A stretch of 64,000 nucleotides of DNA, taken from Secundilactobacillus silagei JCM 19001 (lineage in GTDB: Bacteria; Bacillota; Bacilli; Lactobacillales; Lactobacillaceae). Below are positions 35,197 to 43,563 of the stretch, in pieces (the stretch's first letter is position 1; every line of letters starts with the position of its first letter). The position numbers were made by a program, and so were the translations under genes. The notes under the pieces are model-generated. The model was given only the letters and a program-made list of their open reading frames with translations. It made no database searches and was not told where the DNA came from. The stretch spans positions 88,987 to 152,986 of the forward strand of contig NZ_BCMG01000007.1 in NCBI RefSeq assembly GCF_002217945.1, read 5' to 3'.

Positions 35197-35946
35197 ATGT
35201 CTAACGATATCTTAACGCTGTTAATGCAGCACCGTAGCATCCGTCACTATACAAACCAGCCGCTAACTCAAACCGAGGTCACGACCTTAGTCACGGCTGC
35301 CCAGCACGCCGCTACCAGTACGTTTGCACAGCAATATAGCATCATTAGCATTACCGATTCCGCTATCAAACAAGAGTTAGGCACCATTACGGGCCACCAC
35401 TGGCTCGAGAAAAGTGGCCATTATTTCATGTTAGTTGCCGATCAGCACCGCAACCTAAAGATCGCGGAAAAGGCCAATGCGGATACGACGATCCTGCGTT
35501 CCTTTGATAAGTTTCTGGCCAGCACCTTTGACGTTGCCATTGCCGCTGAAGCCATTGTAACTGCTGGTGAAAGCATGGGGCTAGGCAGTACGATCATGGG
35601 CAGTATTTTAAACCATACCCAGCGGATCATCGACCTGCTCAATTTACCGGAACTCACCTTCCCGCTACTGGGAATCGCCATTGGGCATCCGGCAGAACAG
35701 CCCGATTTAAAACCGCGCTTACCCCAACAGCTGATGCACTTTAGTAACCAATATGCGTTGCCGGCTGATTTTAACACCCAGTTAGCTGCCTACGATGCTA
35801 CAACGGCAGCCTATTATGCTAACCGCAACAGTCATTTAAAGCAAACAACTTTCAGTCAGCACATTGTCCAAGAACTTAAGCGTGATCCTCAACTGCGTGC
35901 TGAACTGATTTCAGTGATTAAAAAACAGGGATTTAACGTTAAATAA
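35197..35946 (+). CDS. NfrA-like nitroreductase/flavin reductase
   Basis: 249 residues of the oxygen-insensitive nitroreductase superfamily, NfrA/Frp subgroup: LMQHRSIRHYTNQPLTQTEVTTLVTAAQHAATS (FMN-binding Arg residues, about 9-41), TFDVAIAAEAIVTAGESMGLGSTIMGSI, TFPLLGIAIGHPAEQPDLKPRLP. It reduces FMN or nitro-compounds with NADPH. AAGGAAGTGAG precedes the ATG, and the 12-base gap to nrdI makes an operon. A role in reducing NrdI-bound FMN is possible but inferred. Confidence 0.92.
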   Translation: MSNDILTLLMQHRSIRHYTNQPLTQTEVTTLVTAAQHAATSTFAQQYSIISITDSAIKQELGTITGHHWLEKSGHYFMLVADQHRNLKIAEKANADTTILRSFDKFLASTFDVAIAAEAIVTAGESMGLGSTIMGSILNHTQRIIDLLNLPELTFPLLGIAIGHPAEQPDLKPRLPQQLMHFSNQYALPADFNTQLAAYDATTAAYYANRNSHLKQTTFSQHIVQELKRDPQLRAELISVIKKQGFNVK

Positions 35947-35949
35947 CGA

Positions 35950-35997
35950 AAAAAAATAGCCAATTTCTCTTAAATTAGAGAAATTGGCTATTTTTTT
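35950..35997 (+). terminator. Bidirectional terminator between nfrA and MFS genes
   Basis: AAAAATAGCCAATTTCTCT-TAAATT-AGAGAAATTGGCTATTTTTTT. Its 3' end abuts the stop codon of the MFS gene. Confidence 0.92.
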
Positions 35998-37153
35998 ATT
36001 CCGATAACCGACGATTGCTCAATAAAACAATCCCCAGCGTGACGATCATGGCTGCACCGACACAGAGGAACAGCGACTGATAACTGAAGAAGTCGATCAT
36101 GAGGCCACCAAACAGCGGCCCCACGGCTCTCCCAAGGGAAATGGCTACGTTATACATGCCCTGATACTTCCCCTTACGGCCATTTTCCGCTAGACTGTCG
36201 ATCCATGCCGGCAGTCCTGGAAAACCAATCATTTCACCAATCGTCAGCACGATCATAATGATCACAAAGGCGGAATAGCGACTGGCAAAGATTAAGCCGA
36301 AAAAGGACAGGGCGAAGATCGACACACCCAGACTAACTTGGGTCACCAACTTATGGTTGGTAAACAGCCGGTTCATTAACGGTTGTCCAAAAACGATCAA
36401 AAAACCGTTCATGGTCCATAACAGGCTGTAGTCTTTGAACGCAATATTCAGGTTAGTCATGTGAACTGAAATCACACTTTCCCAAAGTGAATAGCTGGTG
36501 TAGATGGCAAACACCATCAAACAAATACTCCAGATGACCCTTAAATTCAGTTTGGGCACCCTGCCACCAGTTTGGTGGTCACTCTGCGAACTCGTCACAT
36601 CGATCTTAAATTCAGTCACCATTAAAACAAATAACAGGATATAGCACAGCGTGGTCACTGAAAAAACGAGGGTGATCCCGTAATCTAGCAAATACCCCAC
36701 TAATAACGTCCCGATAACCACACCGACATTTAACGCAATGTACATGAGATTGAAGACTTTGCGAATGGGCGTTTGCGTGATCATGGCGGCAAAGGAATTG
36801 CCTACAGTGAGGCTGATCCCGTCACCAAAACCCACGATCACCAGCAAAACCGCAAAGATCGGCCAGCCGTGAAAAAAGATCAGTAAGATCATGGCAATCA
36901 GCGATAAACCAGCACCTAAAACGCCGGTTAAATAGGGCGACCAGCGATCAAATAAAACCCCGCCCACATAGTTGCCGACCATCATCATCAAAGACATCAG
37001 CAGCATCACGGCACCGGCCATGGTCAGCGATTTACCGAGGGTTTTATTCATGTAGATCGTCGTTAACGGCCACATAAAGGCCGCCCCGGCATTGAGCATC
37101 AAGGTTGCAATAAACAGCGCGGGTAAGCGAACCTCTTTTTTAGTTGCAATCAT
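35996..37153 (-). CDS. MFS transporter (12-TMS drug/efflux type)
   Basis: 385 residues, around 12 hydrophobic helices. The first half shows GGVLFDRWSPYLTGVLGAGLSL (motif A region between helices 2 and 3); the second half NGRKGKYQGMYNVAISLGRAVGPLFGGLM carries the proline/glycine-rich efflux-type stretch. The start ATG overlaps the stop of the quinone reductase gene by four bases (ATGA), so they are co-translated. Substrate unknown. Confidence 0.88.
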   Translation of the reverse strand: MIATKKEVRLPALFIATLMLNAGAAFMWPLTTIYMNKTLGKSLTMAGAVMLLMSLMMMVGNYVGGVLFDRWSPYLTGVLGAGLSLIAMILLIFFHGWPIFAVLLVIVGFGDGISLTVGNSFAAMITQTPIRKVFNLMYIALNVGVVIGTLLVGYLLDYGITLVFSVTTLCYILLFVLMVTEFKIDVTSSQSDHQTGGRVPKLNLRVIWSICLMVFAIYTSYSLWESVISVHMTNLNIAFKDYSLLWTMNGFLIVFGQPLMNRLFTNHKLVTQVSLGVSIFALSFFGLIFASRYSAFVIIMIVLTIGEMIGFPGLPAWIDSLAENGRKGKYQGMYNVAISLGRAVGPLFGGLMIDFFSYQSLFLCVGAAMIVTLGIVLLSNRRLSE

Positions 37154-38187
37154 TTATGAACGCTCCGACTTTCTGGCGGCACGTTAAAGCCACCCGTTAA
37201 TACCAGCTTGCCGTGCATTTTGCCTTGGCTAACTAGCGCTTGCGCCTGCGTCAAACTGGCAGCATTGATCCCATCCGTCACGGTTTGCGTCAACGTCGAC
37301 GTCAACACACCCTGGTCTAAGAGCCGGGCAATCAATTGTAAGGTCTTCCCTTGACTGTTCACGTCGTAATCGGCAGCACTCTTCGCAAACATCGACTCCC
37401 AGTCAAAACTGGCAGCTTTATTCTTAATTTTATATAGTGGCAGATCAACAGGACTGCCGACAATTGAGCCAATATGGCCAAACGGTGCAACTAATTCAGC
37501 TGCTAGATCAAAGTAAGCCGCCGGATTATACAAGATAGCAATGCCGTCAATTGAATCGTAGCCTAAGGCGTGGATGGCCTGTAATAAATCACCATGGTAG
37601 TCCAGGGGATGATCAACGTGGTTTTGTGTCAGCCAGTCAAAATTTTTCGGACTGCTGGTTGCCAGTACAGTTAGGCCGGCCCAGTGCGCCAATTGAGCCA
37701 TAATCGATCCTACCCCACCGGCACCGTTGATGATCAGCAAGGTTCGTCTTTGGTTTTGATTAGCTTTCGCGACAAACTGCATTTTTTCGAATAATAGCTC
37801 ATAAGCAGTCAATGATGTTAACGGCATGGCTGCAATCTCAGCCGCAGTCAACGAGCGTGGTGCCAGACTGGCCAGTCGCTCATCTACTAGCTGAAATTCA
37901 GCGTTAGTCCCGGCCATTTGGGTACTGCCGGCATAAAAGATCCGGTCACCTGCCTGAAACTTGGTGACTTCTTTGCCAGTTTCAACCACTTCACCAACCG
38001 CATCATAGCCCAATATTTTAGGCGCCGTCGTTTCAGTGACCTTATTTTTAATTTTAATATCCACTGGATTAACCGAAACTGCCTCAATCTTAACTAGTAC
38101 TTGATTAGAGCTGGCACTAGGTTTCGGCAGCGTCAAATCAACTAACTGATGCGCTGCGGTTGCGCCAATTACTTTCATTTTTTTCAT
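37150..38187 (-). CDS. NADPH:quinone reductase/zinc-binding alcohol dehydrogenase family protein
   Basis: 345 residues, medium-chain dehydrogenase fold with KIEAVSVNPVDIKIKNKV (QOR-type N-terminal motif), GYDAVGEVVETG, MPLTSLTAYELLFEKM, and the NADPH site LLIINGAGGVGSIMAQLAHWAGLTVLATSS (about 150-180). It lacks Zn ligands. GGAGGG lies before ATG 38187. It is co-transcribed with the downstream MFS transporter, a layout that suggests detoxification of a carbonyl or quinone and export of the product, an inference. Confidence 0.9.
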   Translation of the reverse strand: MKKMKVIGATAAHQLVDLTLPKPSASSNQVLVKIEAVSVNPVDIKIKNKVTETTAPKILGYDAVGEVVETGKEVTKFQAGDRIFYAGSTQMAGTNAEFQLVDERLASLAPRSLTAAEIAAMPLTSLTAYELLFEKMQFVAKANQNQRRTLLIINGAGGVGSIMAQLAHWAGLTVLATSSPKNFDWLTQNHVDHPLDYHGDLLQAIHALGYDSIDGIAILYNPAAYFDLAAELVAPFGHIGSIVGSPVDLPLYKIKNKAASFDWESMFAKSAADYDVNSQGKTLQLIARLLDQGVLTSTLTQTVTDGINAASLTQAQALVSQGKMHGKLVLTGGFNVPPESRSVHK

Positions 38188-38284
38188 AACCTGCCCTCCG
38201 TTTCCTGATAACCTGCATTAATTGTACCAGACAGGCATTCGTAAGCAAACGATTAAGGGGAGGCTAAATTATTCTTTGCGGGCA

Positions 38285-38815
38285 TTAATCTTCATCAGCA
38301 TCATACTTTTGAATCAGCTCCTGACAAGCGGCAATGATCACATCACTGCTAGGCATCGGCAGGTGAAAAACTAAATCATAATCAGCCGGCTTTTCCCGTA
38401 TTTGATTCACACCGGTCACCAGCGAGTTAGCGGGCACATCCTTGGTCACGATTGCCCCAGCACCGATCACCGAATCATCACCAATAATGATCGGTCCTAA
38501 TACCTTAGCACCATCCGCAATGATCACATTTTGACCGATCACCGGACTGCCAACGTGTTCCCATGCCTGCGTTTTCAGGTTAAACTTCTGGTTTGAACCC
38601 ACCGTGACGTTTTGAAAGATCACCACGCCAGCACTCAGTTTGGCCGCCGCAATCGTGCAGCCGCGTCCATGGTGTGCGAATTGAACGCTGGAATCCATCT
38701 GGACCGCATTCACCTCACAGTTAAATTGGGATTCGAGTTCTTTAGCAGCGACTTTTCGCGCTTCTTGATCAGGGTCAAAACAGTTTTGCTGCAGTATTTC
38801 TTTAAAAGTTTTCAT
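38285..38815 (-). CDS. Serine acetyltransferase-like hexapeptide-repeat transferase
   Basis: 176 residues, left-handed beta-helix (about 50-145) with repeating hexapeptides: VVIFQNVTVGSN, GSPVIGQNVIIADGAKVLGPIIIGDDSVIGAGAIVTKDVPANSLVTGVN. Histidine in VQFAHHGRG occupies the position of the CysE catalytic His. It is shorter than typical CysE (about 230-270) because the N-terminal helical domain is reduced. Likely acetylates serine or another hydroxyl/amino acceptor. The promoter region carries inverted repeats TTTTGTT/AACAAAA and an ATTGGAAACA also found before the MarR gene upstream. Confidence 0.85.
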   Translation of the reverse strand: MKTFKEILQQNCFDPDQEARKVAAKELESQFNCEVNAVQMDSSVQFAHHGRGCTIAAAKLSAGVVIFQNVTVGSNQKFNLKTQAWEHVGSPVIGQNVIIADGAKVLGPIIIGDDSVIGAGAIVTKDVPANSLVTGVNQIREKPADYDLVFHLPMPSSDVIIAACQELIQKYDADED

Positions 38816-38854
38816 GATTAGAAAATCCTTTCGTAGCTATCTTTGTTTTGTTGC

Positions 38855-38896
38855 ATTGGAAACATAATACCATATTTTGTTTCTTTGTCAACAAAA
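38855..38896 (-). promoter_or_regulatory. Candidate MarR operator region before the acetyltransferase gene
   Basis: ATTGGAAACA (38855-38864) is the reverse complement of TGTTTCCAAT at 39474-39483 in front of the neighbouring marR gene. Next to it lies the dyad TTTTGTT-N8-AACAAAA (38875-38896). Confidence 0.45.
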
Positions 38897-38963
38897 TTAA
38901 AAATAAAAAAGGATTTCCGACCCCATTTGGTTAGAAATCCCGTTATTTTTAAATGATCACGCT

Positions 38964-39428
38964 TTAATCGCCCTGTTTAGTCCGCTGAAGTTCATGATCC
39001 AAATGGTCATTATAGGCTTGCAGGAACTGCAACGTCCCCGCAATCTGTTTTGGATCCGCTGAATCAAAGACCACTTGATCGCGTTTGTCATGTTGCCGAT
39101 CCATTGCCTCATGCTGTTCGTAAACTTTTTGACCAGCTGCCGTCAGCCGAAAATAGACCTCTTTTTTATTTTCTGCTGACTGGTACTTTTCAATCAGTTC
39201 CCGGCGGATCAAACGCTTGGTCATCTTACTGACAGCACCGCGGGTGACGTACATCCCAGCCGCAATCGCAGTAACGTTGGCGCCAATATGCTGCCCAATA
39301 TATTGAATCGTATGCACTTCAGCCGGTTTAAAATCTGCCAGCTTAGTCTGCATTTCCGCCTGGTCCAGTAACTGCATCTTATCCAGCAACGTTTTCAGAC
39401 TTTTATAAAATTGCTGCTGCGTTGTCAT
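38964..39428 (-). CDS. MarR-family transcriptional regulator
   Basis: 154 residues. Winged helix (about 35-110): EVHTIQYIGQHIGANVTAIAAGMYVTRGAVSKMTKRLIRRELIEKYQSAENKKEVYFRLTAAGQKVYE. A His/Asp/Lys-rich stretch follows (QHEAMDRQHDKRDQ). Ribosome binding site AGAGGTAG. It lies upstream of the acetyltransferase gene in the same direction, with shared 10-base motifs in both promoters, so the latter is a likely target in addition to itself. Confidence 0.92.
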   Translation of the reverse strand: MTTQQQFYKSLKTLLDKMQLLDQAEMQTKLADFKPAEVHTIQYIGQHIGANVTAIAAGMYVTRGAVSKMTKRLIRRELIEKYQSAENKKEVYFRLTAAGQKVYEQHEAMDRQHDKRDQVVFDSADPKQIAGTLQFLQAYNDHLDHELQRTKQGD

Positions 39429-39473
39429 ATGACTACCTCTTTCTTGTTACTTTAGTCGAGTATATCAAAAAAT

Positions 39474-39483
39474 TGTTTCCAAT
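39474..39483. promoter_or_regulatory. Candidate MarR auto-regulatory site
   Basis: TGTTTCCAAT, about 45 bases upstream of the marR start; the same 10-mer occurs inverted before the acetyltransferase gene. Confidence 0.4.
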
Positions 39484-39506
39484 TCACGCATTAATTAACG
39501 CATACA

Positions 39507-39542
39507 AAAAGCGGGTTCCCCAATTAGGAAACCCACTTTTTA
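39507..39542 (-). terminator. Terminator of the secreted Lys-rich protein gene
   Basis: AAAAAG-GGGTT-CC pairs with GG-AACCC-CTTTTT with small mismatches, T-run on the minus strand. Confidence 0.75.
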
Positions 39543-39578
39543 GCGTTGCAAATCGAACTGTACATCGGTTTGATCGAT

Positions 39579-40418
39579 TTATTGTAAGTTAAACGTATAG
39601 TTGCCAGCTGGGGCTTTACCAACTGAAGTCTTAACAGCTTGGTTCTTGCTGTTAACTAACACGAACTGCTTAGTGCCCTTAAAGCGCATGTAGAAAGTCG
39701 TCTTAGCACCGCCCTTAGCAGTAACGTTGATCTTCCAGAAGTTAACTGATTGTGGATCAACACTGTAAGTTGCGTTCTTTAATACATGAGTCGTTTTCTT
39801 ACCTTGAGTCACGTATTGGTTCAAGCCGGTTTTTTGGCTAAAAGTAAACTTCATTGAAGCGCCCTTGTAACTCGTTGACTGCCACGTACCAGTTGGTGTC
39901 TGTAATTTAGGCGTCTTAGTTGCGGTCTTTTTTGAAGTGGTCTTCTTGGAAACAGTCTTCTTTGAAGTCGTCTTCTTTGCGGGTGCTTTTTTAGTGGTTA
40001 CCTTTTTGGTCGCTGTCTTAGCTGAACCAGCAGCCTGCACCGTCATGATGCGGTAAAGGTAGTGACGGTTAGTGGTGTACTTAGCGTAAACGTAAAGTTT
40101 AGTGGCGGCTTTTTGCTTAGCTGGTAACTTAACGGTATACTTACCGGTCTTCTTAGATGCCATTGAGCTAGCAATTTGTTTTTGCTTGCTGTTTTCAACG
40201 GTGATCTTGGTGCCCTTACTTGCGGTACCAGTTACTGAAGTTGAGTTTGAGTAAATTTTGTTGATTGATAAACTTGGGCTACCTGCGACAATCGTTGTCT
40301 TAGTTGTTTTGGCAGGCTTAGCAGTCTTAGCAGATGCCTGTGTTGTAGTTGCTGCGCCGAAACCAAGTAAACCAAAGGCAGCAATCAAGCTGCTTGATAA
40401 AATGACCAATTTTTTCAT
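39579..40418 (-). CDS. Secreted protein: Ig-like domain, Lys/Thr-rich linker and C-terminal beta domain
   Basis: 279 residues. Signal peptide MKKLVILSSSLIAAFGLLGFG… with cleavage after ATTTQASA (about 30). Residues about 45-130 resemble a bacterial Ig-like fold (INKIYSNSTSVTGTASKGTKITVENSKQ…GKYTVKLP). Residues about 133-170 are near-repeats of T(S)KK (KKAPAKKTTSKKTVSKKTTSKKTATK). The last 100 residues form a separate domain (GTWQSTSYKGASMKFTFSQ…FYMRFKGTKQFVLV). No LPxTG anchor. The basic linker should bind teichoic acid or other surface polyanions. Function unknown. Confidence 0.78.
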   Translation of the reverse strand: MKKLVILSSSLIAAFGLLGFGAATTTQASAKTAKPAKTTKTTIVAGSPSLSINKIYSNSTSVTGTASKGTKITVENSKQKQIASSMASKKTGKYTVKLPAKQKAATKLYVYAKYTTNRHYLYRIMTVQAAGSAKTATKKVTTKKAPAKKTTSKKTVSKKTTSKKTATKTPKLQTPTGTWQSTSYKGASMKFTFSQKTGLNQYVTQGKKTTHVLKNATYSVDPQSVNFWKINVTAKGGAKTTFYMRFKGTKQFVLVNSKNQAVKTSVGKAPAGNYTFNLQ

Positions 40419-40557
40419 GTGTGTCTCTCCTTGTGTATGTTCGCTTAAAACGAGCGAATTATAATAGCATTGATGAGTATAACCTGTTATTTGACGGGTT
40501 GCTAGTAGTTAGCTAAAGGTTTTAGGACTTTTTAATCTCTTTTAGAAAATGACGCAC

Positions 40558-40591
40558 AAAAAAACGGTGATCTAGCACAAAAATCAGCCGT
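40558..40591 (-). terminator. Terminator of the chorismate-branch operon
   Basis: Minus strand ACGG-C-TGAT…ATCACCGT followed by seven T; first hairpin after the last operon gene. Confidence 0.7.
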
Positions 40592-40597
40592 CTAAGT

Positions 40598-40849
40598 TCA
40601 TTTAACCAGCGTTAACCGGTACTGCCTGCCATTAGCCTCAAAGGGTTCGGAAATCAGTTGGTCAGGTTTAAAATACACTTCAATTTTTTGATACACTTTC
40701 CCGTCACCATCGACTAATTCCAAATGAACCCCATACTGGTTTTGCCGGAAGGGACTTTTATTGATCAGATAATTAATACTCGTACCATCACCGTACCGTT
40801 GGTGAATCATGTGATTCAGTTTGCGCAGTGAGAGATTAATTAAATCCAT
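40598..40849 (-). CDS. Small hypothetical protein at the end of the aro operon
   Basis: 83 residues (MDLINLSLRKLNHMIHQRYG … RLTLVK), basic, no export signal. It starts 11 bases after the aroK stop, so it belongs to the operon, and the operon terminator follows. I do not recognise the family; the short beta-rich second half (YGVHLELVDGDGKVYQKIEVYF) could be a small binding domain. Nothing else supports a role in aromatic synthesis. Confidence 0.7.
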   Translation of the reverse strand: MDLINLSLRKLNHMIHQRYGDGTSINYLINKSPFRQNQYGVHLELVDGDGKVYQKIEVYFKPDQLISEPFEANGRQYRLTLVK

Positions 40850-40860
40850 GTTGCAACCAC

Positions 40861-41388
40861 CTATATCGCACCCTGACTGCCGCTCTTAAAACGTACGTGG
40901 GCCAAAATGGCATCCACCACTTCGGCTGGTGTCAGATCATCAGTGTCAATTTCAATATCACTGACTTCATGGTACTTCGCATCCCGTTGCACTTTCAAAC
41001 CCAGTAACCCGTCAGCCCCCAGTTTTTTAACGAGCGGTCGCTGGCCATCATCCGCTAACCGGGCCAGCACCGTTGCCGGTTTCACGTTGAGTAAGATCAC
41101 CGGCACGTCACTTTTGCGCAGCAGGTCATAGTTCGCCGTTTGAATGGGGGTGCCGCCTCCCGTTGAAAGGATTCCTTCGCCGTGCATTAATGTATCTGCT
41201 AAAACGGCGTGTTCCAGCTGACGAAAGGCAGTTTCGCCCTCATCGTCAAAAATTTGCTGAATCGTTTTGCCGGCGCGTTCAACGATCACGTCATCTAAAT
41301 CCCGGTGCGTGAGGTGCAGCCGGTCAGCCAATAGCTCACCGACCGTGGTTTTACCGCTACCCATGAATCCCACTAAAATTGCTCTCAT
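40861..41388 (-). CDS. aroK: Shikimate kinase
   Basis: Phosphorylates shikimate at O3 with ATP. 175 residues. Walker A MGSGKTTVGE (residues 9-18), RDLDD, shikimate-binding GETAFRQLE, STGGGTP (about 80-86), LNVKPATVLARL, RPLV with the LID Arg. The ATG overlaps the tyrA stop by four bases, so translation is coupled. All genes from the chorismate mutase on are read from one leader-controlled transcript. Confidence 0.95.
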   Translation of the reverse strand: MRAILVGFMGSGKTTVGELLADRLHLTHRDLDDVIVERAGKTIQQIFDDEGETAFRQLEHAVLADTLMHGEGILSTGGGTPIQTANYDLLRKSDVPVILLNVKPATVLARLADDGQRPLVKKLGADGLLGLKVQRDAKYHEVSDIEIDTDDLTPAEVVDAILAHVRFKSGSQGAI

Positions 41389-42251
41389 TGTGTCTCCCCT
41401 TCTTGGTCTAAACGTTCCCGAACCGTCTTGGCGTGTTCAAAAAATTGGTAGATCTTATCCGCATCATGTGCTTCGATTGCACTTTGAATTTCTTTTAACT
41501 GTGCCATATAAGTCGTTAGCTGGTCACTAATTGCTTCAGAGTTGCTCAGCATGATCGCCGTCCACATCGTCGGATCAGCACCGGCAATCCGGGTGGCGCT
41601 CTTGAACCCGCCGGCAGCAGCGCTCAACCCCACTGCATCGTGTTTTAATTGGTGATCCGCGGTATTGACAAGGTTAGCGGCTAACACGTGCGGGACGTGG
41701 CTAATTTCGCTGACGAGGCCATCGTGGGCTTCAGCCGACACGTTGACCCACCTTAATTGGGCAGGCTTTAGACAGGCTTTAAACTGGGCAGTTTGCGCTG
41801 GCGTTTGCGACCCATCCACGATGAAGTAAGTCGCGTGATCAAACAGGTCTTCTCTCCCGGCCCGACCGCCCGTCTTGTGTGAGCCGGCCATGGGGTGACC
41901 GCCCATAAACGCAATCTGGCGTTTTTGCAGACGTTTGGCGGTAGCCATCACCTGCATTTTAGTACTGCCCACATCCGTTACTAGCACGTTTTGCTTCAAC
42001 TCAACCGTAGTTAATTGAGCCAACTGCTTAATAATCACTGAAACCGGGCCAGCGAGAACGATGATATCAGCGCGTGAGGCTGCCTTTAACAGCGTCACCC
42101 GTTCATCAATGATCCCCTGACCCAGCAGAAACTGGCCCGTATCGTCATTGGGGTCATCCCCCAAAATTGTCGGCTGAACGTCGCTTTTTTTCATAATCCG
42201 CGCAATTGAGCTGCCAATCAGGCCTAACCCACTTATCAATACCGTTGTCAT
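41385..42251 (-). CDS. tyrA: Prephenate dehydrogenase
   Basis: NAD-dependent oxidative decarboxylation of prephenate to 4-hydroxyphenylpyruvate, the tyrosine branch. 288 residues from ATG 42251 (GGGGTGA just upstream; the in-frame GTG at 42260 overlaps it). Rossmann motif VLISGLGLIGSSIAR (about 4-18), DVGSTKMQVM, FMGGHPMAGSHKTGGRAGREDLF with the catalytic His, and EISHVPHVLAANLVN. No ACT domain, so feedback by tyrosine through that domain is not expected; control instead appears to be at the leader. Confidence 0.95.
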   Translation of the reverse strand: MTTVLISGLGLIGSSIARIMKKSDVQPTILGDDPNDDTGQFLLGQGIIDERVTLLKAASRADIIVLAGPVSVIIKQLAQLTTVELKQNVLVTDVGSTKMQVMATAKRLQKRQIAFMGGHPMAGSHKTGGRAGREDLFDHATYFIVDGSQTPAQTAQFKACLKPAQLRWVNVSAEAHDGLVSEISHVPHVLAANLVNTADHQLKHDAVGLSAAAGGFKSATRIAGADPTMWTAIMLSNSEAISDQLTTYMAQLKEIQSAIEAHDADKIYQFFEHAKTVRERLDQEGETQ

Positions 42252-42264
42252 ACCGATCACCCCA

Positions 42265-43551
42265 TTACAATAATTGGTCTAAATCATCGAAAAATTCAGG
42301 ATAGGAAATTCGGACGCTGTCAGCACCCTTCAACTGTAAAGGCGTCTCGACCAGCAAGGCCGCAATCCCTAAAACCATCCCAATTCGGTGATCATCATGG
42401 GCATCTAACACGGGATCGACCACGTGCCAGGGCTGACGGCCATCAATCACAAACCCGTCTGGCAGCTCTTCGATCGCAATCCCCAATTTTTTAAATTCCG
42501 TCACGATGGCGCTGATCCGGTCCGTTTCCTTGACCCTTAACTCTTCAGCACCAGTGATCCGGCTAATCCCGTTCGCTTTGGCTGCCAGTAAGGCAACTAG
42601 CGGCAGTTCATCAATTACCGCGGGGATCTGGTCTTTGCCAATGTTAATTGGTTTTAAATCAGCTGACTGGATCGTTAAATCACCAAGGGGTTCTCCCGTG
42701 GTGGGTTCCGATTTAATTGAAACGTTGCCGCCCATGGTCTTTAAAATCTCTAATAACCCGGTCCGCGTCTTGTTCAAGCCGACATCTTTCAACGTAATTT
42801 TAGACCCTGGCACCAGACTGGCTGCTGTCATGAAAAACGCCGCTGAAGACATGTCACCAGGAACCGTCATCGACTGGCCGGTTAAGTGCGGCTGCGGTGC
42901 AACGGTAATCGTCACGCCATCCGCCGCCGTTTGAATGTCCCCGCCAAAGGCCGTTAACATCCGCTCCGTATGGTCTCTGGTGGGTAATTTTTCGATTAAC
43001 GTCGTGGGGTCATCAGCTTGCAGGGCTGCTAGAATCAGCGCACTTTTGACTTGCGCGCTGGCAACCTTGAGCTGGTAATGAACGGCGTGTAATTTTTGCC
43101 CCGTCACCGTCACTGGCAAATGACCATCAGTGGTCGTCATCTTAGCGCCCATGGTCGCCAGCGGTTCGCTGACCCGACGCATCGGCCGCGTTGAGAGCGA
43201 GTCATCGCCAACTAGGGTCGTTTTAAATGACTGACCCGCTAATAAACCCATGATCAACCGGGTAGTGGTGCCAGAGTTCCCCATATCAAGCGGTTCTGAA
43301 CTGGGCTTTAAACCGTGAAGCCCAACGCCGTGAACGGTAACGGTCGTGCCGTCACGTTCGATCGGCACCCCCAGTTGCTGAAAGGCCGCCAAAGTCGACA
43401 GACAGTCCGCTGAAGTCAGGAAATGCGTCAGTGTGGTTGTCCCTTCACTGATAGCGCCTAGCATAATGCCCCGGTGGGAAATGCTCTTATCGCCAGGCAC
43501 GGTGAGTTCACCATGTAACCCCTGGGCTGGTTTAGTTTTAAGTGTTCTCAT
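42265..43551 (-). CDS. aroA: 3-phosphoshikimate 1-carboxyvinyltransferase (EPSP synthase)
   Basis: Joins shikimate 3-phosphate with phosphoenolpyruvate. 428 residues. Motifs are GELTVPGDKSISHRGIML (about 14-31), LDMGNSGTTTRLIMGLLAGQ (PEP site, about 87-106), RPMRRVSEPL, VPGDMSSAAFFMTAASLV, ELPLVALLAAKA, LRVKETDR and DAHDDHRIGM. ATG 43551 lies six bases from GGGAGG; the frame extends to a TTG upstream that overlaps that element. Class assignment (I or II) was not attempted. Confidence 0.96.
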   Translation of the reverse strand: MRTLKTKPAQGLHGELTVPGDKSISHRGIMLGAISEGTTTLTHFLTSADCLSTLAAFQQLGVPIERDGTTVTVHGVGLHGLKPSSEPLDMGNSGTTTRLIMGLLAGQSFKTTLVGDDSLSTRPMRRVSEPLATMGAKMTTTDGHLPVTVTGQKLHAVHYQLKVASAQVKSALILAALQADDPTTLIEKLPTRDHTERMLTAFGGDIQTAADGVTITVAPQPHLTGQSMTVPGDMSSAAFFMTAASLVPGSKITLKDVGLNKTRTGLLEILKTMGGNVSIKSEPTTGEPLGDLTIQSADLKPINIGKDQIPAVIDELPLVALLAAKANGISRITGAEELRVKETDRISAIVTEFKKLGIAIEELPDGFVIDGRQPWHVVDPVLDAHDDHRIGMVLGIAALLVETPLQLKGADSVRISYPEFFDDLDQLL

Positions 43552-43563
43552 GTGCAACCTCCC

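Noticed and set aside
42506..42934. 142-codon plus-strand frame inside aroA
   Set aside because: Antisense shadow of a fully conserved EPSP synthase gene.
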